Shown here piece by piece: positions 45,849 through 55,557 of a stretch of DNA of 64,000 nucleotides. The notes beneath the pieces are model-generated. The model was not told the DNA's origin and did not search any database. It saw only the letters and a list, made by a program, of their open reading frames with translations. The translations under genes were made by a program, and so were the position numbers. Numbering within the stretch: position 1 is the first letter of the stretch; every line of letters begins with the position of its first letter. Source of the stretch: Parasedimentitalea marina. Lineage in GTDB: Bacteria; Pseudomonadota; Alphaproteobacteria; Rhodobacterales; Rhodobacteraceae. The DNA is taken from the NCBI RefSeq assembly GCF_004006175.1, contig NZ_CP033219.1, forward strand, positions 2,790,001 to 2,854,000, in the 5' to 3' direction.

Positions 45849-47237
45849 ATGGCCCCTCAAAAACTCTATGCCGGCGCCAAGCTGCGCGAGATGCGGACCC
45901 GGCTGACCCTGACGCAAAAGGAGTTCGCCGCCAAGTTGGGGGTCTCCCTGCCCTATCTGAACCAGATGGAAAACAACAACCGCCCCGTCAGCACCACTGT
46001 GGTTCTGGCACTGGCGCAAGAGTTTGGTCTGGATGTGACCGAATTAAGCTCGGGCGATAGCGAACGGCTGATCACGGATATGCGCGAGGCCCTGGCCGAC
46101 CCGGTATTTACCGGCGACACACCACCGCTGGCCGATTTACGACTGACCGCATCAAATGCGCCTGCCCTGGCCCGGACCTTTCTGGAGCTCCACCGCGCCT
46201 ATCGCCAAACCCACGAGAGGCTGGCCTCGCTGGACGAGGCCCTGGGGCGCGAAGACTCGCGTATTCAGGCCAGTCCTTGGGAAGAGGTGCGCGATTTCTT
46301 TCACTACTGTGACAACTATATCGATGCGGTAGACCGTGCAGCCGAGCATTTCAGCAGTGATGGCGACAGCCGAAAAGCCGCCAATGCCGCGTTGAAAACG
46401 CTTGGTATTTCAGTGGTGATCAGCAAGATGGACAGCCTGCGCCGATATGATAGCACCACCCGCATTCTGCATCTGTCAAACCGGTCGGCGCCACAGACAC
46501 AGATCTTTCAGATGTTGCTACAGGTGGCGCTGTTGCGGCAGAATGACCTGCTTGAGGCGACGCTGGATTTCGCCCGTTTCAACAGTGACGAGGCCCGGTC
46601 CATCGCCAAGATTGGTCTGGCCAATTATTTCGCTGGGGCCGCATTGATGCCCTATGGAAGGTTTCTGGCTGCCGCGCGCACCTATCGCCACGATCTGGAG
46701 CTGCTGGCCACCCATTTTGGCGCTTCGATTGAACAAGTGGCGCACCGGCTGTCGACCCTGCAACGCCCCGGTGCCAAGGGCATCCCGTTCTTCTTTGTCC
46801 GGGTCGATCAGGCGGGCACTATCACCAAACGTCACTCGGCAACACGGTTGCAATTCGCCCGGTTTGGCGGCGCCTGCCCGCTGTGGAACGTGCACCGCGC
46901 CTTTGAGACACCGGGCCAGTTTCTACGACAGCTGGCTGAAACCCCGGACGGGATACGATATATTTCGCTGGCACTGGATGTCTCGAAACCCGGCGGCTCG
47001 TTTGGGTCCCCCGTACAGCGCTATGCCATCGCGCTGGGATGCGAGGTGCGCCACGCCGACATGATCGTTTATGCCGACAACATGGGCGTCAACAATGACA
47101 GTGCCTTTGAGCCCATCGGCATCTCCTGCCGGATTTGCGAACGCCAACACTGCCATCAGCGCTCAGTCCCGCCGCTTGAGCGACGGTTGACCATCAACAC
47201 CAATACGCGTGGCATTTTACCCTATGAGGTAAGTTGA
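45849..47237 (+). CDS. pccR: Short-chain fatty acyl-CoA regulator (ScfR family) PccR
   Basis: 462 residues. N-terminal XRE helix-turn-helix (residues about 5-65, AGAKLREMRTRLTLTQKEFAAKLGVSLPYLNQMEN), a central region of the peptidase-M78-like type and the C-terminal ScfR region with a Cys cluster CRICERQHCHQRSVPP, as in PccR of Rhodobacter sphaeroides, which activates propionyl-CoA carboxylase genes in response to acyl-CoA. This reading rests on resemblance and on its place next to pccB. The ATG at 45849 starts the HTH domain; the frame is open upstream to 45705 inside the MFS gene. Confidence 0.93.
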   Translation: MAPQKLYAGAKLREMRTRLTLTQKEFAAKLGVSLPYLNQMENNNRPVSTTVVLALAQEFGLDVTELSSGDSERLITDMREALADPVFTGDTPPLADLRLTASNAPALARTFLELHRAYRQTHERLASLDEALGREDSRIQASPWEEVRDFFHYCDNYIDAVDRAAEHFSSDGDSRKAANAALKTLGISVVISKMDSLRRYDSTTRILHLSNRSAPQTQIFQMLLQVALLRQNDLLEATLDFARFNSDEARSIAKIGLANYFAGAALMPYGRFLAAARTYRHDLELLATHFGASIEQVAHRLSTLQRPGAKGIPFFFVRVDQAGTITKRHSATRLQFARFGGACPLWNVHRAFETPGQFLRQLAETPDGIRYISLALDVSKPGGSFGSPVQRYAIALGCEVRHADMIVYADNMGVNNDSAFEPIGISCRICERQHCHQRSVPPLERRLTINTNTRGILPYEVS

Positions 47238-47249
47238 AGGGGTCAAGTC

Positions 47250-47282
47250 TGTCGGCCAGCACAAACCGATGCCGGGCCGACA
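47250..47282. terminator. Terminator between pccR and the DUF465 gene
   Basis: TGTCGGCC / GGCCGACA, 8 bp, with a 17-base loop, placed between two convergent genes. Confidence 0.6.
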
Positions 47283-47299
47283 AACACCCGATTCTAAAG

Positions 47300-47539
47300 T
47301 CAGGCCTTGGACAGAATGCTCCAGATTTTATCCTTTAGGGCGCCGCGTGACTTGCGCAGATCTGCCTCTGCCTGATCGCTGATCGGCTCCACATTGATTT
47401 CGGCCCGGTGCACTGCACGGTTCACGGTGTGGTACGCATCCGCCAGTCTGGAAAAATGCGCATCCGACTGCTTTAACGCGCTGATCGCAGCGACCTTTTC
47501 CGGAAATTCTTCTGCCAGTTCATGCGGGGTATTTGTCAT
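47300..47539 (-). CDS. DUF465 (YdcH-like) small protein
   Basis: 79 residues, helical and charged. The pattern FPEKVAAISALKQSDAHFSRLADAYHTVNRAVHRAE then LRKSRGALKDKIWSILSK fits DUF465, a family of two-helix coiled-coil proteins of unknown role found across Proteobacteria. Length is typical. It lies alone, downstream of the betA terminator region and convergent with pccR. Confidence 0.85.
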   Translation of the reverse strand: MTNTPHELAEEFPEKVAAISALKQSDAHFSRLADAYHTVNRAVHRAEINVEPISDQAEADLRKSRGALKDKIWSILSKA

Positions 47540-47640
47540 CTGTTCGCTCCGTGGTTTTAGGATCGATCTCAGACTATGCGACCCAGCCTTTGTGCACTTT
47601 GACCGGGATCAAACCAAACAGGTGACGCTGAAAAAATGAC

Positions 47641-47672
47641 CAAACAGCCCCGCGCCGGCAGGGGGCTGTTTG
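47641..47672. terminator. Terminator after betA
   Basis: CAAACAGCCCC / GGGGCTGTTTG, perfect 11-bp stem with a 10-base loop, 20 bases past the betA stop; on the minus strand a CATTTTTT run follows, so it is a strong rho-independent terminator. Confidence 0.85.
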
Positions 47673-47691
47673 GCATATTCAGATGTCCGGC

Positions 47692-49347
47692 CTAGCGCTG
47701 TGACTGCTGCCACTCCGGATGGAACCAGGGCTCGGCATTAGAGGCGGACAACTGGCGACCCAGAATATGATCCGCCGCCTTTTCGCCAGTCATAATGGAC
47801 GGACCATTCAGGTTGCCATTGGTGATGCGCGGAAAGATCGAACTGTCGGCCACCCGCAACCCGTCGACACCAATCACCCGACATTCAGGATCCACCACCG
47901 AGGTCATATCATCCGCGGCGCCCATGCGGCAGGTGCCACAAGGATGGAACGCGCTTTCGGCGTGCTCGCGGATAAAGCCGTCCAGCTCATCGTCGCTTTG
48001 CATGTCGATGCCCGGCTGGATCTCGTGTTTGACGAAGGGCTTGAATGCCTCCTGACCAAAGATTTCGCGGGTCAGGCGGATGCATTTTCGGAAATCCACC
48101 CAGTCCTGTTCGGTGGACATATAGTTGAACAGGATATTTGGCGCATCTTTAGGGTCACCGCTGGCCAGGGTCACGGCCCCGCGTGAGGGCGAGCGCATCG
48201 GGCCAACATGGGCCTGGAACCCGTGGCCCTCGGCTGCGGCCTGACCATCATAGCGCACCGCCATCGGCAGGAAGTGATACTGGATATCCGGATAATCGAC
48301 TCCCTCGCGCGACCGAATGAAGGCGGCGGATTCAAACTGGTTCGAGGCCCCAAGCCCGGTTTTGGTAATCAGCCACTGCGCCCCGATCATCGCTTTGCTG
48401 AACAGGTTCCAGTGTTTGTACAGGGTAATCGGCTGCGAGCAGGCCATCTGAAGATAGAGCTCCAGGTGATCTTGCAGGTTTTGACCAACACCGGGGCGAT
48501 CCGCCACCAGATCAATGCCATGATCTGCCAAATGCTGCGCCGGGCCGATGCCCGACAGCATCAGGATTTTGGGCGAGTTTAGCGAACTGGCCGACAGAAT
48601 GACTTCGCGATTGGCCCGGATCACCTCGACCTTACCGCCGCGCTCAACCTCGACCCCGGTGGCGCGACCTTCCTCGATCACTACGCGGCGCACAAAGGCG
48701 CGCGTCAGCGAGCAGTTGGAACGCTGCAGGGCGGGACGCAAATAGGCATTCGCCGCTGACCAGCGACGGCCCTTGTAAACAGTCTGCTCCATCGGGCCAA
48801 AGCCCTCTTGCTGGTGACCGTTATAATCGTCGGTGACGGGATAGCCCGCCTGACGGCCAGCATCGACAAAAGCGCTGTGCAGCGGGTTGTTGCGCGGCCC
48901 CCGCGAGATATGCAACGGGCCGTCGGTGCCGCGCCAATCGGCATCGCCTCCCTGACCATTGGCATGCCAAGTCTCCATCCGCTTGAAATAGGGCAGCACA
49001 TCGGCATAGCTCCAGCCCTGGGCGCCGCTTTCGGCCCAATGGTCATAGTCGCCAGCATGGCCGCGCACGTAAACCATCCCGTTGATCGACGACGACCCCC
49101 CGATCACCTTGCCCCGCGGAGTGACCAGTTCACGCCCTCCCAGATGCGGCTCGGGCTGGGATTTATAGCCCCAGTCATAAAGGCTCATGTTCATCGGATA
49201 GCTCAGTGCAGCCGGCATCTGGATCAGCGGGCCGGCATCCGTGCCCCCATGTTCGATCACCTGCACCTGATGCCCGGCCTCGCTCAGGCGATAGGCCAAA
49301 GCACAGCCTGCTGACCCGGCTCCTACGATTACATAATCTGCGTTCAT
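47692..49347 (-). CDS. betA: Choline dehydrogenase (GMC oxidoreductase)
   Basis: 551 residues; FAD enzyme oxidising choline to betaine aldehyde. N-terminal dinucleotide motif [24 protein letters not shown] signature [23 protein letters not shown], and the C-terminal catalytic region [12 protein letters not shown] with [24 protein letters not shown]. Length and end match BetA. It follows betB by 115 bases, a gap that contains an unusual hairpin. Together they turn choline into glycine betaine, an osmoprotectant and carbon source common in marine bacteria. Confidence 0.95.
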   Translation of the reverse strand: MNADYVIVGAGSAGCALAYRLSEAGHQVQVIEHGGTDAGPLIQMPAALSYPMNMSLYDWGYKSQPEPHLGGRELVTPRGKVIGGSSSINGMVYVRGHAGDYDHWAESGAQGWSYADVLPYFKRMETWHANGQGGDADWRGTDGPLHISRGPRNNPLHSAFVDAGRQAGYPVTDDYNGHQQEGFGPMEQTVYKGRRWSAANAYLRPALQRSNCSLTRAFVRRVVIEEGRATGVEVERGGKVEVIRANREVILSASSLNSPKILMLSGIGPAQHLADHGIDLVADRPGVGQNLQDHLELYLQMACSQPITLYKHWNLFSKAMIGAQWLITKTGLGASNQFESAAFIRSREGVDYPDIQYHFLPMAVRYDGQAAAEGHGFQAHVGPMRSPSRGAVTLASGDPKDAPNILFNYMSTEQDWVDFRKCIRLTREIFGQEAFKPFVKHEIQPGIDMQSDDELDGFIREHAESAFHPCGTCRMGAADDMTSVVDPECRVIGVDGLRVADSSIFPRITNGNLNGPSIMTGEKAADHILGRQLSASNAEPWFHPEWQQSQR

Positions 49348-49408
49348 CTTAACCTTGCCTCGATCTTTCGCTGGTCAGCCATTAGGGGGACCAGGGTCCC
49401 GAAGGTTG

Positions 49409-49465
49409 TGGTCGCCCCTTTGGGCGACGGGGCGGGTGGGTGGGCGTTGCCCAAAGGGGCGATCA
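49409..49465 (-). repeat. Hairpin with G-quadruplex-type loop, copy 1
   Basis: Perfect 13-bp arms CGCCCCTTTGGGC (49413-49425) and GCCCAAAGGGGCG (49449-49461), extended outwards by further pairs that reach the betB stop codon. The loop on the plus strand contains GGGGCGGGTGGGTGGG (49429-49444), four G-runs with 1-base loops. A smaller GGGACC / GGTCCC hairpin lies next to it at 49387-49400. Confidence 0.75.
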
Positions 49466-50920
49466 GAACGGTGCCTCTACGTCGCCCATGCGCACGTAGA
49501 CCGATTTCACCTGACTATAATGCTTGATCGCCTCTTTCGAATTCTCACGCCCCACACCAGAGGCCTTGACCCCACCAAAGGGCGCCTCGACCGGGGCGTC
49601 ATTATACGAATTGATAAAGCAGCTTCCGGCCTCCATGGCGCCAATCACCCGATGGCCCCGGCTTAGATCACTGGTAAAGACCCCCGCCGCCAAACCAAAT
49701 TCTGTGTCATTGGCACGGGCGATCACCTCACTTTCATCGTCAAAATCCAGCACTGCCATCACCGGGCCAAAGATCTCTTCGCGGGCGATCACCATGCCAT
49801 CGTTGACATCAGCAAACACGGTCGGCTGCATGTACCAGCCATCGCAGTCCAACTGCTTGCCACCATAGACCAGACGCGCACCTTCACCCTCACCTTTGGC
49901 TATATAGTCCAGTGCGATATTCATTTGATTTTCACTGACCATCGGCCCAAATGTGGTGGCCTCGTCCATTGGATCGCCAATCACAGCCCCTTCCAAACGC
50001 TCGGCCAGACGCGCCAGGAATGCCTCTTTGATACCCTTTTGCACAAACACCCGGGTGCCGTTTGAACAGACCTGCCCTGAGGAATAAAAATTGGCCAAAA
50101 TCGCCCCGCCGACAGCATTCTCCAGATCCGCATCATCAAAGATGATCAGCGGTGATTTGCCGCCCAGCTCCATGGTGACGTGCTTCATGCCAGCAGCCGC
50201 GGCCGCATAGACCTTTTTGCCAGTGGGGGCCGAGCCGGTCAGCGAGACCTTGTCGACGCGCGGATCTGTGACCAAGGCACCGCCAACCTCTCCCCGGCCC
50301 TGAATGACGTTGAAAACACCCGCCGGCAGGCCTGCCTCAAACAGAATCTCGGCCACTTTCAGCGCACAGAGCGGTGTTTCCTCGGACGGTTTGAACACCA
50401 TCGCATTGCCGCAGGCCAGCGCCGGGGCCGCTTTCCAGCAGGCGATCTGCGTCGGGTAGTTCCAGGCCCCAATGCCAACGCAAATCCCCAGCGGTTCGCG
50501 CACAGTATAGGCCCAGTCCTGACCCATCGGGATATGCTCGCCCGTCAGTGACCCGGCCAGGCCGCCAAAATACTCCAACGCGTCGGCCCCCGAAGTGGCG
50601 TCCACATATAATGTCTCGGACATCGGCTTGCCGGTATCATATGTCTCCAGAACGGACAGATCATGATTGCGGTCTCGCATCATGTCTGCAGCCCGACGCA
50701 GCACCCGGCCTCGTTCTGTCCCTGTCATCGCGGCCCAGGCTTTTTGTCCGGCCTGCGCCGAGGACAACGCCAGTTCAACAATCGCATCAGTGGCCCCATG
50801 TACCCTGGCGATCGGCTTGCCGGTGGCTGCATAGATCACCGGAATTTCGCTCCCAGCGGTGTCTTCAACATAGGCACCATTGATGAAATGGCTGGCAGTG
50901 GGTTGAACAGTAACAGTCAA
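49463..50920 (-). CDS. betB: Betaine-aldehyde dehydrogenase (TTG start)
   Basis: 485 residues; NAD-dependent oxidation of betaine aldehyde to glycine betaine. Motifs: [30 protein letters not shown] for cofactor entry, [11 protein letters not shown], the catalytic Glu in [10 protein letters not shown] and Cys in [13 protein letters not shown] place the start at TTG 50920, giving a normal N-terminus, with GGAG about 9 bases upstream; the frame extends to 51073 with an odd, arginine-rich leader. First gene of betB-betA, divergent from betI. Confidence 0.93.
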   Translation of the reverse strand: MTVTVQPTASHFINGAYVEDTAGSEIPVIYAATGKPIARVHGATDAIVELALSSAQAGQKAWAAMTGTERGRVLRRAADMMRDRNHDLSVLETYDTGKPMSETLYVDATSGADALEYFGGLAGSLTGEHIPMGQDWAYTVREPLGICVGIGAWNYPTQIACWKAAPALACGNAMVFKPSEETPLCALKVAEILFEAGLPAGVFNVIQGRGEVGGALVTDPRVDKVSLTGSAPTGKKVYAAAAAGMKHVTMELGGKSPLIIFDDADLENAVGGAILANFYSSGQVCSNGTRVFVQKGIKEAFLARLAERLEGAVIGDPMDEATTFGPMVSENQMNIALDYIAKGEGEGARLVYGGKQLDCDGWYMQPTVFADVNDGMVIAREEIFGPVMAVLDFDDESEVIARANDTEFGLAAGVFTSDLSRGHRVIGAMEAGSCFINSYNDAPVEAPFGGVKASGVGRENSKEAIKHYSQVKSVYVRMGDVEAPF

Positions 50921-51152
50921 ATTCGTGTCTCCGACGGGGTAGTGGGCCAAATGGATTGACCGGATGTAACGCCACAAGAGCAATGCCTGGCGCGGTCTGC
51001 CAAAAGCAGCGCGACAGCCCCGCCCCATGAACATTGCGCATACCCTATCACTCATTTCAAAACCTTCAAACAATTTCTGGTATGACCATTCAAGTTTTCA
51101 CAAAATGACATGAGCAGTTGCAACCGCACAGCAGCTGACGCAATTATGCGGC
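50921..51152. promoter_or_regulatory. Divergent bet promoter region
   Basis: 232 bases between betB and betI, AT-richer in 51040-51125 (CAATTTCTGG, CAAGTTTTCAC). BetI operators should lie here, but I see only short imperfect symmetries such as GGTATGACC and cannot place an operator. Confidence 0.5.
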
Positions 51153-51728
51153 ATGACCAGAAAACGCATCCGCGACATTCGCAACGAAGAATTGATTAAG
51201 GCCACTATCGTGGCGGTGCATCGACATGGCTATGGCGTTGTAACGATGGCAGACATTGCCCGCGAGGCTGGTGCCTCGGCGGCCTCTATCAACTATTACT
51301 TCGGCTCCAAAGAGGGCCTGATGGAGGCAACAATGCGCTACCTGTTGTGCAAGCTTCAGGCCGCAATGATTACTGGATACAGCGGTGCATCAACCCCGAC
51401 AGAGCGGCTTTATGTGGTGATGGATGCCAACTTCTCGGATCAGCTGTTTACGGTCGAACAATGTAGCATCTGGATGCAATTCTGGGCCAGCGCGCCGTAT
51501 TCTCCGCATCTGGCGCGCCTGCACCGGGTGAACCGGTCGCGTGTGCGCAGCCATTTTCGCGCCGAATTGCGCCACCTTCTGCCTGCCGATGGTGTCGAGA
51601 CAGCCCGTCAGGCGCTCCAGAACTACATGGATGGGGCCTGGCTACAGGCCGCACTATCTGATCAGCAATTGGACCCGGCGCAGGCCCGCTCAGCCGCCCG
51701 TCGCGTGGTGGACCTGGTGCTGTCCTAG
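51153..51728 (+). CDS. betI: TetR-family choline-responsive repressor BetI
   Basis: 191 residues. N-terminal HTH of TetR type, RNEELIKATIVAVHRHGYGVVTMADIAREAGASAASINYYFGSKEGLMEATMRYL, and a helical ligand-binding domain with ISIWMQFWASAPYSPHLARLHRVNRSRVRSH, which fits BetI. BetI represses bet genes and is released by choline. Divergent from betB, which supports the role. Genome context is the main extra support. Confidence 0.93.
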   Translation: MTRKRIRDIRNEELIKATIVAVHRHGYGVVTMADIAREAGASAASINYYFGSKEGLMEATMRYLLCKLQAAMITGYSGASTPTERLYVVMDANFSDQLFTVEQCSIWMQFWASAPYSPHLARLHRVNRSRVRSHFRAELRHLLPADGVETARQALQNYMDGAWLQAALSDQQLDPAQARSAARRVVDLVLS

Positions 51729-51733
51729 CGTCC

Positions 51734-52633
51734 TTAGATGGCGGTATCCGGCGGCGTGATGGTGCGGCGCTTCAGAACAGCCTCACGCCAGGTGATAAAA
51801 CTCACCGCGCCCAGAATCACTCCGCCACCACAGACCACCCAAATATCCACCGGTTCGGAAAAAACCAGTGCCCCCAATGCTGTGGCCCAGATCAGCTGAA
51901 GAAAGGTCACCGGTTGCGTCACAGTTAGCGGCGCCGAGGCAAAGGCCAGTGTCATTGTATAGTGTCCCGCAGTGGCAAAGCATGCGACCCCAAAAAGAAC
52001 AGCCACCTCGGTCAAGGTTGGTGTCACCCAGACCGCCAGCGCAAAAGGGGCTAGCCCCAGTGTCACCCAGATCGACATCATCGCCACGACGACCACAGGA
52101 TTGGTGCCATCCACCGTGAATTTGGCCAATAGATAGGAGGCGCCGAATGCAATCGCCGCAAACAACATGGCGATATGCCCGGGCGAGACCTCGCGAAAAC
52201 CAGGCCTCAGGATGATCAGCGCGCCGATCAAGGCAGCCAGGACCGCAGCAATCCGGCGCAGCGCCAGACGCTCACCCAAAAACAGGGCCGCCCCTAGGGT
52301 GATATAAACTGGCGACAGGTAGTTCATGGCCGTCACTTCGGCCAAAGGGATCTGGGTCATGGAAAAGAACCACAGGATCACACCGATCGTATGCGCCCCG
52401 CCGCGGGCGGCAAACAGCCCCCACATGCGGGTGCTGATATGAGTCCGGCGGATGGTGCCCAGCATTGGCAGCAAAAACACCAACCCCATCATATAGCGCA
52501 AAAAGGCCATCTCGGCGGGCGGCACCCGGCTGCCCATGGTTTTGACCAAAGCTGTCACTGCGACAAAGCACAGGCCAGTGATTAACATCCATAAGCCGCC
52601 CTTCAGGGGCTGGTTCTGCGTGTTTTGCTTCAT
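51734..52633 (-). CDS. EamA/RhaT (DMT) family transporter
   Basis: 299 residues with ten predicted membrane helices in two EamA repeats (first starts GGLWMLITGLCFVAVTALVKTMG, second around AIAFGASYLLAKFTVDG). Members export amino acids, riboflavin-type metabolites or drugs; substrate unknown here. The start at 52633 (MKQNTQNQ) is used; the open extension to 52669 has no ribosome site. It lies downstream of argO on the same strand, separated by a large hairpin. Confidence 0.88.
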   Translation of the reverse strand: MKQNTQNQPLKGGLWMLITGLCFVAVTALVKTMGSRVPPAEMAFLRYMMGLVFLLPMLGTIRRTHISTRMWGLFAARGGAHTIGVILWFFSMTQIPLAEVTAMNYLSPVYITLGAALFLGERLALRRIAAVLAALIGALIILRPGFREVSPGHIAMLFAAIAFGASYLLAKFTVDGTNPVVVVAMMSIWVTLGLAPFALAVWVTPTLTEVAVLFGVACFATAGHYTMTLAFASAPLTVTQPVTFLQLIWATALGALVFSEPVDIWVVCGGGVILGAVSFITWREAVLKRRTITPPDTAI

Positions 52634-52708
52634 AGTGTGGACACAACACCCAAACCCGAGCAGGTACAACCCTTAACATAGCAATCACCCCCAAACACCA
52701 CCGCCGTC

Positions 52709-52763
52709 CGCTTTGCAGGGCGGGACAGGGGTGGGCGGGTGGGCTGGCCTGCCCTGCAAAGCG
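52709..52763 (-). repeat. Hairpin with G-quadruplex-type loop, copy 2
   Basis: Perfect 13-bp arms CGCTTTGCAGGGC (52709-52721) and GCCCTGCAAAGCG (52751-52763). The loop holds a first GGG run and then GGGGTGGGCGGGTGGG (52728-52743). Arms differ from copy 1 except for the ends but pair equally well. Located 37 bases after the argO stop. Confidence 0.75.
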
Positions 52764-52800
52764 CATATGCCCCGGACCGCACGGCCCAAAGGACAGAGCC

Positions 52801-53406
52801 TCAGATCAACAGCAACTTGACTGCGATCGCCCACATGGTCAGTCCCACCAGCACATCCAGAACCTGCCAGGCCCGCGGCCTTGCAAACAGTGGCGCCAGT
52901 GCCGCCGCACCATAGCCCAGTGAAAAGAAAAACGTAAAACTCGCCAGTGCGGCGCCGATGCCAAACCACAATGGCTGTGGGTACTGCGCCGAAATCGCGC
53001 CCAGCAACACCACCGTGTCCAGATAGACATGCGGGTTCAGCCAGGTCAGCGCCAGAACGGTCGCAAGGATCGGCAGCAGCGTCACCCCGACCCCGGTGCC
53101 ATTTTCCGCCTCCAGACTATCGCCGCCGCGCCAAGCTGCCAGCAGGCTGCGCGCGCCATACCAGACCAAAAACGCCGCCCCGCCCCAGCGCATGGCCTGC
53201 TCAAACCAGGGCCACATCAGGGCCAGAGAGCCAAATCCCATGACGCCAGCGGTGATCAGCACGGCATCCGAAGTGGCGCAGGTCAGGCAGATCCAGAATA
53301 CATGCTGGCGGCGCAATCCCTGACGCAGCACAAAGGCATTCTGCGAGCCGATCGCCATAATCAGGCTGAAACCAAGGGCAAATCCGGCGAATAGGCTGGG
53401 GGGCAT
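52801..53406 (-). CDS. argO: LysE/ArgO-type amino acid exporter
   Basis: 201 residues with six predicted membrane helices. Family signature is GFALGFSLIMAIGSQNAFVLRQGLRRQHVFWICLTCATSDAVLI and the Asn in ALTWLNPHVYLDTVVLLG. ArgO exports arginine (LysE lysine as well). The divergent neighbour encodes an ArgP-type regulator, the usual genetic arrangement, so arginine/lysine-dependent control is expected. A G-rich hairpin follows the stop. Confidence 0.93.
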   Translation of the reverse strand: MPPSLFAGFALGFSLIMAIGSQNAFVLRQGLRRQHVFWICLTCATSDAVLITAGVMGFGSLALMWPWFEQAMRWGGAAFLVWYGARSLLAAWRGGDSLEAENGTGVGVTLLPILATVLALTWLNPHVYLDTVVLLGAISAQYPQPLWFGIGAALASFTFFFSLGYGAAALAPLFARPRAWQVLDVLVGLTMWAIAVKLLLI

Positions 53407-53539
53407 GGGCGGGTCCTTTTGTCTGTTCAGACCTGACTACGGCAGCACCCGCTTGCAATCAAATTAAAGATACTCAACACAATTAAGTTTTGCTAATGTG
53501 CTTTCACCCCGCAATCCCCCCAAACAGCAAGGATCAGCG

Positions 53540-54424
53540 ATGCACTTCCCTCCTCATCACTTGGCGGCCTTGGCACATGTCCTGCGACTTGGCAGCTTTG
53601 ACGCCGCGGCGGCGGCTCTGCTGGTTACCCCCTCGGCGATATCACAGCGCATAAAGGCGCTGGAGGACCAGGTGGGCGGCACCCTGGTGCGACGTGGCCC
53701 ACCCTGCACCGGCACCGAGGCAGGCCTGCGGATTGCCAAACACGCCGAGGATATCGGGTTGTTAGAGGCGCAGCTGTCCCGCGAGTTGGCGCTGGACCGT
53801 GATCCCGCCAGCACCCGGCTGAAGGTGGCGGTCAATGCCGACAGCCTGGCCACCTGGTTTGTCGAGGCCATGGCTTCGGTTGACGGTGTCTTATTCGATC
53901 TGGTCATCGACGATCAGGACCACAGCGCCGAGTGGTTGAAACGGGGCGAGGTGTCGGCCGCGGTGACCGCGCATGGAAAACCAGTCACCGGCTGCGACGC
54001 CCATCCGCTGGGGGTATTTCATTATGTGGCCTGCGCCAGCCCGGCCTATATGCAGCGATGGTTCCCCAATGGGGTCACCACCGCGGCCGCGGCGCGGGCA
54101 CCCTGTTTGATCTTCAACGCCAAGGACGCGTTGCAACGCAGGTGGTTAGAGCAGAATGTCGCCCCTGGCCTAGCGCCCCCGGCCCATTTTTTGCCGTCGA
54201 CACAAGCCTTTGTCGACGCCGCTGTCGCCGGGATGGGCTGGGGCATGAACCCGCTGGAGTTTGTACGCCCGCAAATCAAGCAGGGTATACTGGTGCCCCT
54301 GCTGGCCCAAACCAACCTGCAAATCCCTTTGACCTGGCAAGTCAGTCGGGTGATGGCACCGGCACTGGCAGAGGTCACCCAGGCCGTGCTCACCTCGGGT
54401 CGGCGCCATTTGGCCCAGACATAA
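53540..54424 (+). CDS. argP: LysR-type regulator ArgP
   Basis: 294 residues. N-terminal LysR HTH (residues about 5-65): LAALAHVLRLGSFDAAAAALLVTPSAISQRIKALEDQVGGTLVRR, then an effector domain as in ArgP/IciA (with TGCDAHPLGVFHYVACASPAYMQRWFPNG). ArgP senses arginine or lysine and controls argO. AAGGA about 9 bases before the ATG supports 53540; the open frame upstream to 53498 does not. Divergent from argO across about 130 bases, which holds the presumptive ArgP site. Confidence 0.92.
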   Translation: MHFPPHHLAALAHVLRLGSFDAAAAALLVTPSAISQRIKALEDQVGGTLVRRGPPCTGTEAGLRIAKHAEDIGLLEAQLSRELALDRDPASTRLKVAVNADSLATWFVEAMASVDGVLFDLVIDDQDHSAEWLKRGEVSAAVTAHGKPVTGCDAHPLGVFHYVACASPAYMQRWFPNGVTTAAAARAPCLIFNAKDALQRRWLEQNVAPGLAPPAHFLPSTQAFVDAAVAGMGWGMNPLEFVRPQIKQGILVPLLAQTNLQIPLTWQVSRVMAPALAEVTQAVLTSGRRHLAQT

Positions 54425-54475
54425 TCCTGGCTGGTCTGGCTTGAACTGGCGACACCAATCGCCCAAGTTGCTGAC

Positions 54476-55324
54476 ATGACTGACCGCATTCCACTGCCTT
54501 TGCCCCATAGCTTCTGGCTGCACCTTGTGCTGCCCCGTGCCGGGGTCCTGCTGGCACTGGTTGTCATTGGCACTGCGCTTAGGGTGCCGGTTGGGTTGCT
54601 TTATGTCCTGCTTGCCGCTGACGTCGTGTTATTCGTCAAGCAAGCCCTGCGGTTTCAAGCCAGCGCAGACAACCACCTGCGCGGTATGGGCGGTATGACA
54701 CTGATCTGGGGCGGCTATCTGGTGCTGCTGGTTTTGGTCTTCGCCTCGATCTCGCTGTGGTGGGGGGCCTTCTTATTTGCCGGACAGCCTGTTGAGCCCC
54801 CCGAGTTGTTCACCGACCGTATGGACCGACAATATGCCGCCGAATATGAGCTGACCCTGTCTGATGATCACACGTCTTTAACTTTCAACGGCACCATTAC
54901 CCACGGCCTAACCAAACGCGTCACCACCTTGATGGCCGAGAACCCACAACTTGACACTGTCATTTTGACCAGCATCGGCGGCCATATCTACGAGGCGCGC
55001 GGCTTTGCCAATTTGATCCGTGCCAAGGGATTGAACACCACCGTCAAAGGCGACTGCAGCTCCGCCTGCACATTGGTTTTTGCCGCTGGCACCCAACGCG
55101 GTCTGTCTCCCGGTGCACGGCTGGGCTTTCATAGCTATGCGTTAGAGTTTGGTCCGGCCTTGCTTAATCTGGACCTGAAGAAAGAGCAGGACAAAGACCG
55201 TGCCTTTTTCCGAAGTCAGGGAATTAATGAATCGTTTTTAATCCAAATGTTTGACGAACCCAGCACTGGTCTTTGGTATCCCAGCCGCGCCGAGGCCCAA
55301 CAGGTTGGGTTACTGACGCCGTAG
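54476..55324 (+). CDS. Membrane-anchored ClpP-like serine protease homologue (COG3904)
   Basis: 282 residues. Two or three N-terminal membrane segments (around FWLHLVLPRAGVLLALVVIG, LLYVLLAADVVLFV and LIWGGYLVLLVLVFASISLW), then a ClpP-type domain outside the membrane: LTSIGGHIYEARGFANLIRAKGL and VKGDCSSACTLVFAAGTQRGLSPGARLGFHSY. The Ser in SSAC and the His in GFHSY sit where ClpP Ser and His do; the Asp is not clear to me. Function unknown. Start at 54476 follows the argP gene by 51 bases. A strong terminator follows. Confidence 0.83.
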   Translation: MTDRIPLPLPHSFWLHLVLPRAGVLLALVVIGTALRVPVGLLYVLLAADVVLFVKQALRFQASADNHLRGMGGMTLIWGGYLVLLVLVFASISLWWGAFLFAGQPVEPPELFTDRMDRQYAAEYELTLSDDHTSLTFNGTITHGLTKRVTTLMAENPQLDTVILTSIGGHIYEARGFANLIRAKGLNTTVKGDCSSACTLVFAAGTQRGLSPGARLGFHSYALEFGPALLNLDLKKEQDKDRAFFRSQGINESFLIQMFDEPSTGLWYPSRAEAQQVGLLTP

Positions 55325-55379
55325 ATCAACATCGACATTCATCAGAAAATTCAGATGACGTCAGAGCTTAGAATATTGT

Positions 55380-55417
55380 GTCGGGTCCAGCCCAAGGGCG
55401 AGGCCCGACCGGTTTTT
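55380..55417 (+). terminator. Rho-independent terminator after the ClpP-like gene
   Basis: GTCGGG (55380-55385) pairs with CCCGAC (55404-55409), with further inner pairing of GCCC with GGGC, and TTTTT follows at 55413. It ends the 54476-55324 transcript. Confidence 0.85.
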
Positions 55418-55557
55418 GTTAACACATCCGTGACAAACCTTACCTTAAATCATTGCATTTAAAAGATAATTTTATATAAGCGGGCTGGAATTCTGAAACC
55501 TTTTGTTTGGACTCTCATGCGATCCCTATTCTGGTGAGACTGTGGGGACATGACACA

